A stretch of 64,000 nucleotides of DNA from Blastomyces gilchristii SLH14081 (GCF_000003855.2 NW_003101677.1:244922-308921), one strand, 5' to 3'; positions 37,198-50,414 are shown, numbered from the stretch's first letter. Notes: generated by a model not told the origin, from the letters alone. Program-made: numbers and translations.

Positions 37198-38072
37198 TGC
37201 CCCAGCTCTCCCAACTCCTTCCAGCTAGAAATTACCAGAAGAGGAAAAGTTGCTAGAATGTAGTAAGACAAGCAAGCACACAAACTGCGATACCACGCCA
37301 CCAGCGGGGGAAAAAAAAAAGAAGAAAAAAAAAAAAAAAAAGGCAGGAGACAAGTTAAGTCAGAATATATATTTATATATATTTGACACTATCCCCATCA
37401 AGGAAATCTAGGATGCGCTCAGCAGCTTCCCCGTTTTCTCGTTCTTTCTCCCCCGTTACCGTAATTCCCGCCTGTCTCTTCTTTTCCTCTTGCGCTGCGC
37501 TATGTTCGGGGTCAGATGATGGTGGCCTCTCGCGACTCGTCGGTGGGTTGCCAGGACGCCGCAGGACTCGAATCCATTGGGGAGCGGGAGCTGGACGGGT
37601 GGAAGGGGACGAAGGGAAGAAGAGAGAGGGGGAAAAAAGGAGTATGGTTATGTGGGAGAAAAGAGATAGAGCTACTCTCTCGCGCGAAATGAGAGAATGC
37701 CGCCGACAATGAGGTGGAAATATATGCGATAAATGAGGGAGGTTGTTGATAGGCGAGCCGCAGCGTCTTAATAAATGACGAGAAGGGGCAACTTTGGTAC
37801 CGGGGATGACTGGCGCGGGTTGTTTAGTGCCGCGTGCCACCGCCTTGGGAGGATGTCGGCGGATGCATTATGACATGACCTCAGTCAACTAATACTGATC
37901 ACAAATATACACTGATAAGTCTCGAAAACTCATATGTATATAAATTGATAAATTGATAAATAAAAGTGTAGATTCAATCCTCAGATCTTTTAATACTCTC
38001 TAACTAGTTAACCCAAAAGAACAACAAACAGTTTAACATTTAATATCACAAAAGGAAATCCCCCCCTCTGAT
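37198..38072. other. Intergenic region with unassigned open frame
   Basis: The region is the 5' flank of the EST1-like gene and the 3' flank of the dehydrogenase. A minus-strand frame at 37373-37840 is open for 155 codons but has no in-frame ATG and no recognised family; it is not called as a gene. An A/G homopolymer stretch lies at 37307-37342. Confidence 0.5.
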
Positions 38073-39795
38073 TTACAATTGGCTCTTGAACCCCTTAGAA
38101 TTCAATAACCGCTGCGACTCCGCATTCTGCCAATTGATCTTCTTTGTCACCTCATCCTTCCGCTGCTTGTTCTCCCTCCTGCCCATCTGCTGCAAGTGCA
38201 CCTCATCAGGGCCGTCAGCCAGCCTCAAGGTGCGGATACCCGCCCACATGGCCGCCAGGGGCGTATCCTGGCAGACACCCATGCCGCCATAAGCCTGCAC
38301 CGCACGGTCAATGACAGTCAGTACCGTCTGGGGCACGAGTACCTTAGCCTCCGCAATCTCTCTCAGCGCGCTCTTGGCATCGCCTTGATCGATCTTGATC
38401 GCGGCGTTCAGCACGATGAGACGAGCAGCATCGATCTCAATGCGGGATTTGGCGATCCATTCGAGAATGACACCGTGCGAGGAGAGGACGGCGCCGAAGG
38501 GCTTGCGGGACTCGTCGTTGGCGCGGGCGATGAGGTACTCAAGAGCCTTCTCCGCGGCTCCGATGGCACGCATGGTGTGGTGGATGCGGCCCGGTCCGAG
38601 GCGGCCCTGGATGATCTCGAAGCCGCGGCCCTCGCCGAGGACCATGTTGGAGACGGGTACTCGGACATTGTTGAAGGAGACGTGGCCGTGGCCGTGTGGG
38701 GCGTCGTCGTAGCCGTAGACGGTCAACATGCGGTGGACGGTGATACCTGGGGTATCCATGGAGACGAGGACAACGGATTGTTGTCTATAGGGATCCGGGT
38801 TGTTGGGGTCGGTCTTGCCCATGACGATTAAGAGTTTGCATCTTGGGTCACCAATTCCAGACGACCACCATTTCTATAGAGCCGGCCGGATAATAAGTTA
38901 GCTTTTTTTCCATGTAATTGTTGAATAAATAAGTTAGGAGGTTGATTAGTTAGTGGCGCTGAGCGTACCTGGCCGTTGATGACGTATTCATTACCCTCTC
39001 GTCGGATATCGAGCTTGATGTTGGTAGCATCGCTGGACGCAACATCTGGCTCAGTCATGAGGAAGGCAGAGCGGATCTTGCCCTCCAACAGAGGCACAAG
39101 CCACTGTCTCTTCTGTGCCTCGTTTCCGTATTTGGCAAGGACCTCCATATTACCAGTGTCTGGCGCAGCATTGTTGGTAGCCTATGTATATTCAATCAGA
39201 ATCAGATACAAGAAATCAAACAAAAAGAAGCGGGCCGGCTAAAAAACTCGGATGACCACTGAGGGGTGTCGGGGAGTAGCAAATCTCGCAATTACATACC
39301 TCACTGGCAATCCGGCTTCTACCCAAATATTCCGCCATCAATCCGTACTCCAAGTTACTGAAGCCGGCACCCTCCCTGAAGTGATTCTTAGGCAAGAACA
39401 TATTCCATAGCCCAAGCTTTTGGGCCTTGACTTTGAGCTCCTCGAGGATGACGGGGGTGGTGGTCCATCGCTGGGCGCCCTCACCCAGCTCAGCTTGGAA
39501 AACGGCATCTGCGGGGACGCAGTCTTTCTCGACAAATTCTTGGACCTGAAAAGAAAAACGAGTGTCTCAGTCAGTCGGGAGCTGGGGCAGTTAAAAGAAA
39601 ACAAAAAAGAGAAGTCCGAGCCATGAGAATATTGCTACCTATCCATCATGTACCGACGGACGCCGAAGGGAAGCAACGCCGCGAAAGCGCGGGATTTATT
39701 TCATAGATGATAAAACATACTAGATCCAGAGTCTTCTTTGCCCGCTCGCTGACGAATGGCAGCGCCATGGGAGGGATTCTGGAGGAAGCCGACAT
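38073..39795 (-). CDS. Acyl-CoA dehydrogenase (ACAD10/11-like)
   Basis: Four exons in transcript order, 39721-39795, 39300-39545, 38969-39181 and 38073-38873, give 444 residues, all introns phase 0. N-terminal helical domain: [18 protein letters not shown]; middle beta domain: [16 protein letters not shown] (about 146-161), the flavin/substrate segment; C-terminal domain: [18 protein letters not shown] and [15 protein letters not shown]. Near the end LADGPDEVH replaces the Glu-containing motif of short/medium-chain enzymes; the Asp in this position is characteristic of ACAD10/11 relatives. The reaction is FAD-dependent alpha,beta-dehydrogenation of an acyl-CoA, in mitochondria or peroxisomes; chain length is not readable. 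No clear peroxisomal SKL: the C-terminus is SKGFKSQL, a weak PTS1-like ending (SQL). Confidence 0.94.
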
Positions 39796-40411
39796 TGGTT
39801 TGCGCTGAATACGAACTGTGATGGGTATGGACTGCAGGGGTCGCAAGCAAAGCTTTCGTGTAGCTAGCTATAAGGAGATATGTTGGTTAAGGGAGAAAGG
39901 GATGGGAGTGAAGACCAAGACAGACCAAGACAGCGCCGGATATGGGGCAAGCCGGTGTATTTAAACCGAACGCAGGATGGGCCGATAGCTGAGCCGGGAA
40001 CGAGATCGAGATCGCATATCGGCGCGATGATTCTGGGCGGTCGGTGGTGGAGAGTTATCCGGCCCAAGGACGGCGCTGAGCCGAGGCTGTTGGAGCCCGC
40101 ATCGCCAATAGCCTAGGGCCTGGGTCTGGTTGCCGCAGAACAACGATGGGAGGGTAGGGTGTGTTTGTGGTAGAATTGAGTCAACTGCCAGCTAGCCCTC
40201 GGTTTGTTTGCTACTGTTTTGGAAGAGGCATAGCTAATGGGGAATGTAGTTAGTTATTACTTTTATTATTGTTAAAATTCTACTATGTTGGCTTAGCCGC
40301 CTGTTTATACCCGGTTGCAGCTCGTGTCCGCCTAAGCAACATTTTTTGAGTTTGAAACGGCAAAAGCTAGGCCTGCTCGGCACTCGCGCGGGCCCTTGTT
40401 ATATGCCGCTG
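39796..40411. other. 5' flank of dehydrogenase, abutting transposon block
   Basis: Balanced sequence containing the dehydrogenase promoter and a short direct duplication (CAAGACAGAC at about 39916-39933). It ends at the Copia insertion site; 40407-40411 is the TSD CGCTG. Confidence 0.6.
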
Positions 40412-40679
40412 TGTCGGAATGGGTGTCACGGATGAATATGTTGAAGACATATGAATCTTATGTGTATCAAGATCTGCTTGTTATATTATCTGTACACTCT
40501 CTAATATATCTATTTCATACAAAAGATAGAGCTATTTATAGTAAAATATATGTGCAAGCCAAGAGAGTTAGTATAAGCAAGTATTAGATGAGTATTGTAG
40601 TAAGCTGATAATAATGAGAAATATTGTAGTAATATAATGTTGATGGCATTCAGTAGTGTATAATCTCTTTTTCCTGACA
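40412..40679 (-). repeat. Copia LTR (downstream in element sense)
   Basis: TGTCGGAATGGGTGTCAC...CCTGACA. Compared with the partner at 59583-59850 it differs at about 13 positions, all transitions. Twelve of these are changes toward A/T in this copy, and all twelve lie in the inner part from 40556 onward. Confidence 0.95.
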
Positions 40680-42057
40680 CATTCTCTTCAGCAAATGTAA
40701 CATGTAAATGAAAGTGTAAATTAAGCTGTAATAATAAGAGTGTAAATGAATCTGTAGTAAAAAGAGTGTAGATAAATCTGTAGAGATTATATCAAGATAG
40801 ATTATTTATTCTACTTATATCTTGATGATATCTGATATATTAACTAGGCCTAGCATCTTGACAAATTCTGTATGTTTTTGACATGACAGAGTCTTAGTGA
40901 GGCCATTCACTAGTATCTGAGTCATAGACACTCAATCAACTGTAATATCACTGAATTAAACACATTCTCAGAGTCAGCTTTCATATATATCAATATAACA
41001 GAGCTTTGTGATTATAGAGAAGTCTTTTTTTATAAGAATATTAACAGTTTAACAGTTATCATATTAAATACAGATTTTATAATCAGATTCAAATTAAATA
41101 TATTAGAAGAATCTATTTTATTAAATAGACTTTTTATCAGCTTATAAAATAGTAATAAGCTCAGCTTCTGTAATAGATATAGTTATAATTATCTATCTAT
41201 TTAATTTTTAATCAACAGCTTTATTAAATAGTTTGAAGATATATTCTTGTATAGAGTAGTAATTTAGATTATCTGTGAAAGAGATATCACTAATAGCTTT
41301 AATAATATCAGATTTAAGATTAAGTTATAAAGATCTGTTAATATTATTATTATATTAAATAGTAAGATTCTTCATATTATATAAATAAGATATTATTCTA
41401 TTTATCTCTGATAAGTAATATTTCAATGAATTTATTATAAATATAGCTAGTTTACTCACTGTATATATAATATTGAAATAAGTTATTATTACTGAGTAGA
41501 TACAGAAGCTAATATATTATTAATAATAATAAATTTTTATAGATATAACTGACTCATTAAAAGACTTTAATAGAGTATTAGTTAGTAAGATATATATCTT
41601 ACAGATATATATAAGATAATATATATTAACTATCTTATTAATATAAATATTCTGATATAGTCAGAGCTTCAAATTGAGATAATTATATATTATTTATATA
41701 TTAAGAAATCATTTCAAATCTCTTATTTATCAGATTTTATAGATATTTTTAAGATTTTTAATTAATTAATCTCTTTCTTTCAAATCTTCTCATTGTAATA
41801 GAATAATAATATTATTCATATAAAAGAAGATAATTAATTAATTATTAGAGAAGAGATATTAATTCTCTAGTATAAAGATAAAGTCTAGTATTCTTAATAT
41901 TGAAGATAATTTATTTAATCAGAGAAGAAGTAATCTATGTAATTTATATAGTACTTATAGAAGTTTTAGTATATAATTTACATACTTTAAATTTTATATT
42001 CTCTTCAACTTTCATTATTCATTAAATAGTTTTATATATACTAGCTTATTAATATTA

Positions 42058-42254
42058 CTATTAATAAAAACATTGATTTTATCTAGCTATTCTATATCTA
42101 GATTAAATACTGCTGTTAAAGTTAATAAGATTCAGAAATCTCTGATAGTTAGTATATAAGCTTTTATAGTGAGATCTGTAATTGATTAAAGATCTCTATA
42201 TATATAGATATAAGTTTTATATTTTAAAAGAAAATCTTCATCATTGAATTTATA
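42058..42254 (-). pseudogene. Copia reverse transcriptase remnant
   Basis: The minus-strand reading gives YKFNDEDFLLKYK followed, through stops, by AVFNLDIE and LDKINVFINS. This corresponds to the Copia RT segment that normally reads like LDIEQLDAxNAFLNS. At least three in-frame stops (TAA/TGA/TAG) are at positions expected to have been CAA, CGA or CAG, consistent with RIP. Dead. Confidence 0.75.
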
Positions 42255-43199
42255 GATAAATACTTATTATAAAGAGATAACTAAGATATCTCTCTGTAAT
42301 CTGCTAGTAATTTTATATATATTCTGCAGAGATATACTATCTCATTCTTATTTAACAGTATTCTTAAATTCTTTATAATATAAGTGTTTTTTAATATCTG
42401 TTTAGTGATTCAGTGAATCTGACAGTTAAGATCTATAAATTCTTGAAGTTAATATAAATACTGTTAATATAGCTGTATTATTGATAACTGTGAAAACAGT
42501 ATTTAAAAATAAATTTTAAGACTTATAGCAGTCTGAGTGTGATTGAGAGAATATCTTATTAATTATTTAAAATAGATTGTTTTTAACATTTGAAACTATT
42601 ATAAGATGAGCAGCTCTGTATTTTCAGATTCTGCAGTTATCAATAATATTTACTTCATTAAAGTTAGTACTGATATTATAAGCTCTAGATACAATATTTC
42701 ATATTCAATTATCTATTACAGCTGAATAAGTATTAATATTAACATTAAAATCTGTTGACTCTGACATTGAATCTAGTGTAGAAAGAATTAAAATATTATA
42801 ATATTTATACTTATTATTTTTCTTCTCTATTTTTTCAGAGCTTTGAGTATTTTCTTTAAAATAGAAAATATTAATATCTGCATCTATAATCTCTTTCAAT
42901 TAATTGATAGAAGTCATCAGTGATTCTCAAACTTTCATATATAAAAGCTTCATCTTCTTAGATACTCAATCTCTTAGTTGTCTTTCAATGTAGAGATCTT
43001 CAGAGTTGAATTTTCTATTCTTATTAAATATCACATCTCTTACTCTTATCACTTATTCTAAGTATGAAATTCAAATTCAATAGATGTTTGTAGAATTATA
43101 TTCAACTAGATATTTAATATATACTCAGAAATCTAGCTTCTGAGAGCAGTTTCTATTAAGAACTTTATTCAGTATCTTTATATAGATGCAATATTCATA

Positions 43200-43610
43200 G
43201 ATTTGAAGATAAGTATAAAAGTAAGGTTTGATTTGTAGAAATTCTTTCAATACTTATAAAGATGACTTTCAATCTAGAATTCTAGTAGAGATTTGATTCA
43301 CTAAACAGATGATAGTAAGTATAATCTCAGAAAAAAGTGATTATAATAGAAGAAATTCTATTTATAAGTTCTTATTTTTATTATTAATATTACTTCTACT
43401 CACTCTGCTGTATTATTTTACTCATGAATATACTCTGAAGAATACTTTATCTCTAGATCTTTATTATTTACTTAATTTATAAAGTCATTTGCTTTCTTAA
43501 CTGCAGTATTATTATCAATACAAATGATCTTTATAGTACAGTTGAATTGATATTTAATTCAATTAATAGCTTATCTAAGAGCTTTTCAGATTTCTGATTT
43601 TCAGATAGCT
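43200..43610 (-). pseudogene. Copia integrase remnant
   Basis: The minus-strand frame includes FNCTIKIICIDNNTAVKKA and EIKYSSEYIHE, resembling the integrase core around the second catalytic Asp (RTDNG...EF) and the PYxxEQNG stretch. Stops interrupt it. It is cut at 43611 by the TIR transposon; its 5' part should continue from 49382 upward on the + coordinates. Confidence 0.6.
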
Positions 43611-46600
43611 GTTATAGCTAGACTGGCCGGCGGGATCATGAATTTCACATTTGATTTCATTTGGTCTGATCTTATACATTTCTTGGCATGAGTCCCACCA
43701 GGACCAAGCCTCAAAAAAATCTGAAAATGAACCATTTCTGAGAGAAATGGCATGAAAAATGACCAGATTTAATTCAAGAACAGTGAAATGAGAGTAATTT
43801 TCCAGGATAAACTGTGAAAGATGATCATTCTTTCAAAATCAGAATGAGACTGAGACTGAAGATTAAAATCAGTCTCATTCAGTTCATTCAGTGATTGCTT
43901 ATATAATCAGAATTTGATAATGATTATTAGTAACACTCATGAAACAACTAAATACATTCTTGTGCAAGTTTATTCTTCACTTTCTCATGAAAACTACACT
44001 TCTCTGATATACTGTGATCAGAGATATTAAACTGTCTGATAATTTCATGTTTTACAATCATGAGTTTCTTGATTGTTTCTTCTTATAATTGTTCTCAGTG
44101 ATAGTGATAAATATCTCAACTTGAGTTGAACTTTCACTTCATTCTCACCCCTGTCAATGAAATTGTCAGAATATCACATATCATCAGTGTAACAGTTGAA
44201 TATATACTCTTAATAATTTTTCATAACTCTAGAATTGATTTAGTGTGTAAATTTGTCAGATTATCTTGAAGATAGCAGTCAAATTCAGTTTTACAAACAT
44301 GTAGTTTTGTCTGATTTTCAGTTATAATCAATGTATGCAAGTTCTGTTTCAAAGTTAGTATTATAGTTCTATGTGATATGAAGTGTTATCAAAGATCATT
44401 ACTTATTAGAGAATTGTATTTCACTGTCTTCACATCTCAAACATCTGCTCATTCAAATCTCTGATAGTTGGCATTGTAGTAGTCTCAGACTAATTTAACA
44501 TATAAGTCTCATTTCTTCTCTGTTCAATCTTGAGAAGTGTAGATATTAACTCAACAGAAGAAATCTAGTAGAGCTGCTACAGTATAGTACTCTGTAAAAG
44601 ATTGTTTCATTTTACTGTAGTAATATGCCAGTTTATTTCTTACAGTAACAATAGCCTGCACTATAGCATCATCTCAGACTGAATTTCTTTTTAAGTGATT
44701 CAACTACTTCTCAAGATGAGTAAATAAACTGTTATACACTCATCAGACTGACTGCAGCATTGATGTATAAGTGATTGAGACTGTCTTTATTATCTTATAA
44801 AACTAAAACAGTAAATCAATCACATATTTCAACTGAGTTCACTTCATATCTGAAAGTTTCAATATCTGAATCTTTTCTCAATCAGAGTGTTGTACTCAAT
44901 GATCAATTATCTGATGCAATCAAAGAGTCTGAACAGTTATCTCATATGTTGAACTTCACTGTGTTCTAACATTCTGTATCATATTCAGTGATATAACTGA
45001 TTTGTTTATTTGTTGAATATCATGAAATCATTATTATTGTTTAGAAGAGATATAAATCACATTAACAATGTTTTAAATCTATGATATTTAAATTATTAGT
45101 CAATCTATTCAAAATTAACAGTAGTATTATTAAAAAGCATTATCAAAAAGTAATATCAAAAAGTGTTATCAAAAAACATTATCTTTTGTAAAGTGAATAC
45201 AAAAGTTACTTGAGTAATCACTTTCATCTCATTCTCATCCCAAGAATCAGCCATCTCATTATTCTTCATCTCAATGTTAAGATTCTTTATCAGTGTTTGT
45301 ATTACAAGTTAAATCACATGAGCAATGCAGAGAATATGACCTTGTTTACTATTTCAGAAATGCAAAGTCAATTTTTGCTTCAAGCTCTTCATCATAGTAT
45401 AGTTATTCACAGTATTATCAGTTGTAATTGTAAGAAGACTGAGACTAATATCTTAATAGTCATTTTTAATCACAGTCATTAATATCTCTGTTATATAATC
45501 TCTAGTATGACTACTGATCAATGATTCAAATTCAATTAATATCTCTTGATAAGTTCAGTTCTCATCAATATAATAACATGTAACTCTTATAAATGCAAGA
45601 TTGTTTATACTAGTTTATGCATTCACTGTGAGAGACACTCTTCAATAATTCTTCAACTCTGATTCTAGATGTTGTATATTGACTTTGTAGTGTGTCTTGA
45701 GATTGAACTGAAGACAGAATTTATGTGAAATATAAAAATTTAAATTAAGCATTTGAAAAAGTATTCAGAATTCGGGGTTTTCAATTGATTAAAGAGGAAG
45801 ATTTAGAGATATACACATATGAAGTAATTATTCACAGAAGTTATCAGATGAGAGTTGTGAAATCAGAGTACTGATACAGAGTCATTTTCACATAATTTTC
45901 TTCAAATTAGAAAGTTAGTATTATCAAAAATTATTATCTAGTAGAGTAACTTACCAGCTCAGTAGTAATTTTCTGATTATTTTTCTTTTGTTGTCTGCAT
46001 TCTGATGACTTCAGATGTCAGGAAATTCTTTCAGAGCTATGATCAGTTTATAATGAATATTTCTGAATGAAGTTACAGTGATTGTAGCAAAGAGATGACT
46101 CTTCTGTAATCTGCAATATAACCTGTTGATAATTATTTCATAGTTCATCTCAATATTTATGTTAAGTTTTTCATAAATTTCATGGCCTGAAATCAGATGT
46201 GAAGAATGAAGTGATTATTTATCATAATTGAAAGAGAGCATTCTGTGTTGAATTATAAATAATATAGACTTTGTAATTCACAGTGATTTCTTGAAGAGTT
46301 TGTGAATCTTCAATAGAAGTAAAAGAAGTGAAAGAAGTGAATTCAGAAGATATAATAATAATTTAAGAAAGATAATAATTTATTTTCAATAACTGATCAC
46401 TGATATATATAAGAAGAATTAATATAAGAGAAAATAATCTTGTTTCTTAACTTAGTTATAATTTTAGTACTAACTCAGATTGAATATCATTGATGTATAA
46501 AAGTAAATAAATAATCTTGATTAATCTCTGTCATATTTCTTGAAATATATTAATATTGTGAAAGAGAGTATTACCAAATTACATTATCAGATAATATTAT

Positions 46601-46873
46601 TAAAAATATATTAATATTGTGAATATCAATATTGAAAAAATGTTGATACTTATACATTATAGTGATTTGTGAATCATGATAGTTAAATATATATATATAT
46701 ATATATCATTCCTGACTTGATTACAACTTGTACAATAATTTTTAAAAACTTAAAATCAATTTTAATTATTAATAATTAAAAACTTAAACTTATAATTAAC
46801 TAATATAAAAAGAAAAAAATCTATTTCTTCTCTTTCTCATTCTTCTTATCATTCTTCATAATTCACTTCTTAT

Positions 46874-46912
46874 TCTTCTTCTTCTTCTTCTTCTTCTTCT
46901 TCTTCTTCTTCT
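46874..46912. repeat. (CTT)n microsatellite
   Basis: Thirteen CTT units inside the TIR transposon. Confidence 0.95.
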
Positions 46913-46919
46913 CATCTGA

Positions 46920-47645
46920 GATGATAATCATCTCAAAATCTCTCTTCACTGCCTTCTCAGAGAAGAGTTCTCACTGCTCTCTCTTAGCCAGGTCAACCTG
47001 CATCTCAAAATCCCACATTTCCTGGTCTGCTGCCTCAGATTCCACCTCAGCAGTAAGCAGATTAACATGCTCAGAGAGCAGAGCTGTCTTCTCAATATTC
47101 TGAATCATGAAGTGCATTTGAGACCTGAACAAGGCCTCAATTCCCTTCTTCTCTATCAGCTCCTGCTAATCAATTAGAGAACAGAAGTATTATTAAAAAT
47201 CATTATCTCTTAATAAAAAACTTATCAGTTTTGACTTCTTTGTCTCTCATTTTAATATCTTCTCAATCTTCTTCTGTCACTGCTTATTTACAGTAACACT
47301 CTTCTTCTCTCTCTCTCTCTTCATCTTAGTCTCAAATCATTCTCAGAACTTCTTCTGATCTCACTGCTGCTGCATGAGACTCTTCACTGTCTTCTTTTTC
47401 AATCTCTCACAGACAGTGTTATTCATATTATTTCTATACTTAGTTCAGTCTAAATCTATTAGAAGTATTACTTAAAATCATTATCATTCTACTCTCTTAC
47501 AGAGCCTCTTTAAGACATTATAACATATCTTGTGATCTGTCTCTCTGTACTTGAATACCTTCTTCTCCTCTCTCTTCAATCTGTGACAGTGCTCACACGC
47601 CTTGATAGTCTGCAGAACCGCAGAATATTTGAAGAGAAATGACAT
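46920..47645 (-). pseudogene. Cys-motif/coiled-coil ORF remnant of the TIR transposon
   Basis: Reading from an ATG at 47645: FKYSAVLQTIKACEHCHRLK, then EEKKVFKYRETDHKICYNVL and KRLCKR, ending in a stop before 47490. The Cys-x2-Cys and later Cys-x6/7-Cys look like a zinc-binding knot. Further frames downstream on the minus strand (FETKMKRERE, QELIEKKGIEALFRSQMHFM, SEHVNLLTAEVESEAADQEM) are highly charged and helical, ending in a poly-Lys/Glu tract encoded by the (CTT)n repeat at 46874-46912. It keeps GCG and other CpG codons, unlike its surroundings. The family was not recognised; it may be an accessory protein. Confidence 0.5.
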
Positions 47646-47685
47646 GATTGATTTTAATAAGTATTGAGAGAGAGATGAAGACAGG

Positions 47686-47776
47686 CAATGATATAATAAT
47701 AATGATAATGATGATGATGATGATGATAGTAATGATAATGATAGTAATGATGATGATGATAATGATGATAATAATG
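47686..47776. repeat. (ATG/ATA)n microsatellite
   Basis: Run of ATGATA and ATGATG-type triplets with interruptions, inside the TIR transposon just upstream of the Cys-motif ORF in its sense. Confidence 0.9.
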
Positions 47777-50414
47777 AAAGAGAGAGTGTATTGAAATATA
47801 TTATTAACTTATCAAATATAAAGAGACAAAGAAACTATTAACAGCTTTCAGAGATATACAGAAATGACTACAGTGTTGCATAGCAACATTATCTTCATTT
47901 AATACATACACTATTGATATTCTTTGTATGCATTTATCATATAATCTATATCAGAAATACATGCAGAAAACAGATCTTTATTACTAGAAAGAATGATTGC
48001 AGTGATTCTCTGTTTTCATATTATAAAGATAAGTTATTCTTATTTCTTTCTTCTCTCTTTTCTCTTCTTCTTCAACTCATCACTAAGTTCAAGCTGGTAT
48101 GAAAACTATTAAAACACTCATAGAAATCCTCAAATTGAAGAGTATAAACTAATCAAATTTTAAATGCAGATGAATTAAATTAATTCAACAATACTAATTA
48201 TTCATCTCTCTCTTAATAAAACAACAGTCATGTCTTTCTTCCCTCTTCTCAAATGAAACATGACTTGTGAAAAGTGAGTATCACATCAGATCATAATGAT
48301 TAATACAGTCTCAGCATGCAGGGCTGTATATGCACAGCATGTGCTGAACTGAGAGACTGTGTGAGTTGCAAACTGATGACAGCATCTCAGAAAGAGCTGT
48401 GCAGTGTGAAAAAGCTGCAACTCTCAGTCACATGCACAGAGAGTGAATCACTGCAGTAAGTGCATGTGCATTGCATGAAAGTAACACTTTTTGATAACAC
48501 TCAGTCTCTGATATTATGAAAATAGAGTCTCTTCATGAGATTCATTTTTATCAGAAGTTGAGAAATCTTATATTTCTCAAGATCATCTTCATGTGCCTTG
48601 TCTGTGAAATTAATGAGAGAAATTATCAATTTCAGTGTTCTGCTCTTAATATTATTCAAGTGGCAGCAGAGTTCACCCTGATCACACTTTTTAAGTGTAT
48701 GTTTTCTAATTATTCACATTTATACAGATATATACTGATTATTTATTAGATGATGTTAAGGCAATGACTTATCATAGCCATGTTACTCTCACTGTGAGAA
48801 ATACACAGTTGATGATAAACATTGTAAAGACTCTGAGAAGTGAGTATTTTAAGAATACTGTGACTCTGTGATCTTGATTTTTTTTATTTTTATTTTTTAT
48901 TTTTTTCTTTTTCTTTTCTTTTTTTTTTTTTTTAATGTGATTTTTTCTTGTATTTGTTTTGTTTTTTATTTTTTGTTTTTTTTTGTATTTTATGTTTTTT
49001 TCATAATTAAAATTATATAAATTATAATCTGTGTTTAGAAAAGTAATGATATTTAATAACACTCTCTGTTGAATTTTCAACAAATGAGCACTATGTTATG
49101 ATATTATGTAAGTGAGAAGTGATTTCATGATCTCATTTAATGTCATTCTCAATAATGAGATCAGAATGAAAATATGACTAAGAATTCAAACATATTCTTT
49201 ATTCAGAACTAGATTTTTATTTGAAAAGTGAATCTGAAACCTTTAATATTTGAAATAACATGATTTGAAATCAATGTAATGAACACAAACCATGATCAGA
49301 AGTAATGCTTTTAGACAATATGACAACTGTAAAGTTTGATTCTGGTCTCAGACACGGTCACACGGTCAGTCTAGTTATAGCTATATAAAAATAGAGATAA
49401 TCACACATGAAATATATAAGATAACACTCATTATTATAACACTGTGTAGAGTCATATATAATATTTATATATAAATATTTAAATAATATTTAAGATCTAA
49501 CATAAAAAAACATCTAGATATTTAATTTTTTATATTAGATAGATAACAGAGTTTACAAAGCTCAGTGATAAGCTTATTCACAGCATCTTTTAGATTAGTG
49601 ATTTAAATGCTAGTTGTATTATTTATAAGCTTTTAAATAATGATTTTCAATGAATGTTCTAATCTCTTATATCATATAGACTAAGTAGCTATAGAGATCT
49701 TAGGTTTTTAAGAAGATTTTATGCATATTAATAGATTGAAAGAATGATTTATTAAAGTATATAATAACAGATTAGAAGAAGAATTTATAGAAGTTGAAGA
49801 ATTTAAAGATATCATTTTTTCAGATATAGAGATATTAGAAGTGTGTGATGTAATAACTGCAGTAACTTCAGTAGTGAATTTTTCTGAGATAGTTAAGAAA
49901 ACAGCTATTTTACTATATTCTGTAACTAGCAATCTCTTAAATACTTTAATATATATAAAGATTGTATTATCTGCATATTTTCATAATCTGAAGTCTTTTT
50001 CATTATAATAGATGTCTTCTATATAAAAACATGATTTTCATGTAATAATATTTATATGAAAATTCAGAATGTAAGCTGTATTAATAAGATTAATATTAAA
50101 CTGCTTATCTATTTTATTTATTATAATTATTTTAACAGTTCTATAATCTTTAACTTTAGTACTGAAATCATCTATATAGACTTCTGTATTCTCATTCACA
50201 GATGTAAAGAATAGAAAATATAATTAATTATTATATATATACTGTTTCATATTAGTATTAAAGATTCAGAAGTTTCAGAGATAGAAGTAAAAATTTAAAA
50301 AGTTTATTAATATTTTTCAGATCTGTTAATTAATAAATTAATAATTAATAGATTGAGAATCTGATTACTTCAGAATTATTTCTTTCAGAACTACTTTATT
50401 AACATCTATTATAT

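Larger units (their letters stand above)
43619..49373. mobile_element. TIR DNA transposon, 5.76 kb, 8-bp TSD
   Basis: The element starts TAGACTGGCCGGCGGG and ends ...CGGTCAGTCTA; the termini form an inverted repeat of about 11 bp (TAGACTGRCCG). An exact 8-bp duplication GTTATAGC flanks it (43611-43618 and 49374-49381). The 8-bp TSD suggests the hAT, P or Kyakuja-Dileera-Zisupton groups, but no transposase motif could be read in the decayed interior. It is inserted in the Copia integrase region. The best-preserved internal part is the minus-strand frame set at about 46920-47645. Left-end fragments recur at 1851-2281, and both ends recur in the MITE at 57204-57707. Confidence 0.85.

Noticed and set aside
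37373..37840. 155-codon minus-strand open frame between the EST1-like and dehydrogenase genes
   Set aside because: No in-frame ATG (it opens at GTG with an upstream stop), composition biased by CT-rich sequence, and no family resemblance; could be a real small gene with an unseen first exon, but unsupported.
44775..45482. Plus-strand open frames of 64 and 90 codons inside the TIR transposon
   Set aside because: Chance openings in AT-rich decayed sequence; no transposase motif could be read.
47686..47776. Regular short repeat considered as a CRISPR-like array
   Set aside because: It is a simple ATG/ATA microsatellite without spacers, in a eukaryotic transposon.
43611..49380. Alternative boundary with a 6-bp TSD (TTATAG) and CTAG termini
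   Set aside because: Shifting the boundary by one base gives an exact 8-bp duplication, and the MITE copy independently supports 8 bp with the same terminus.
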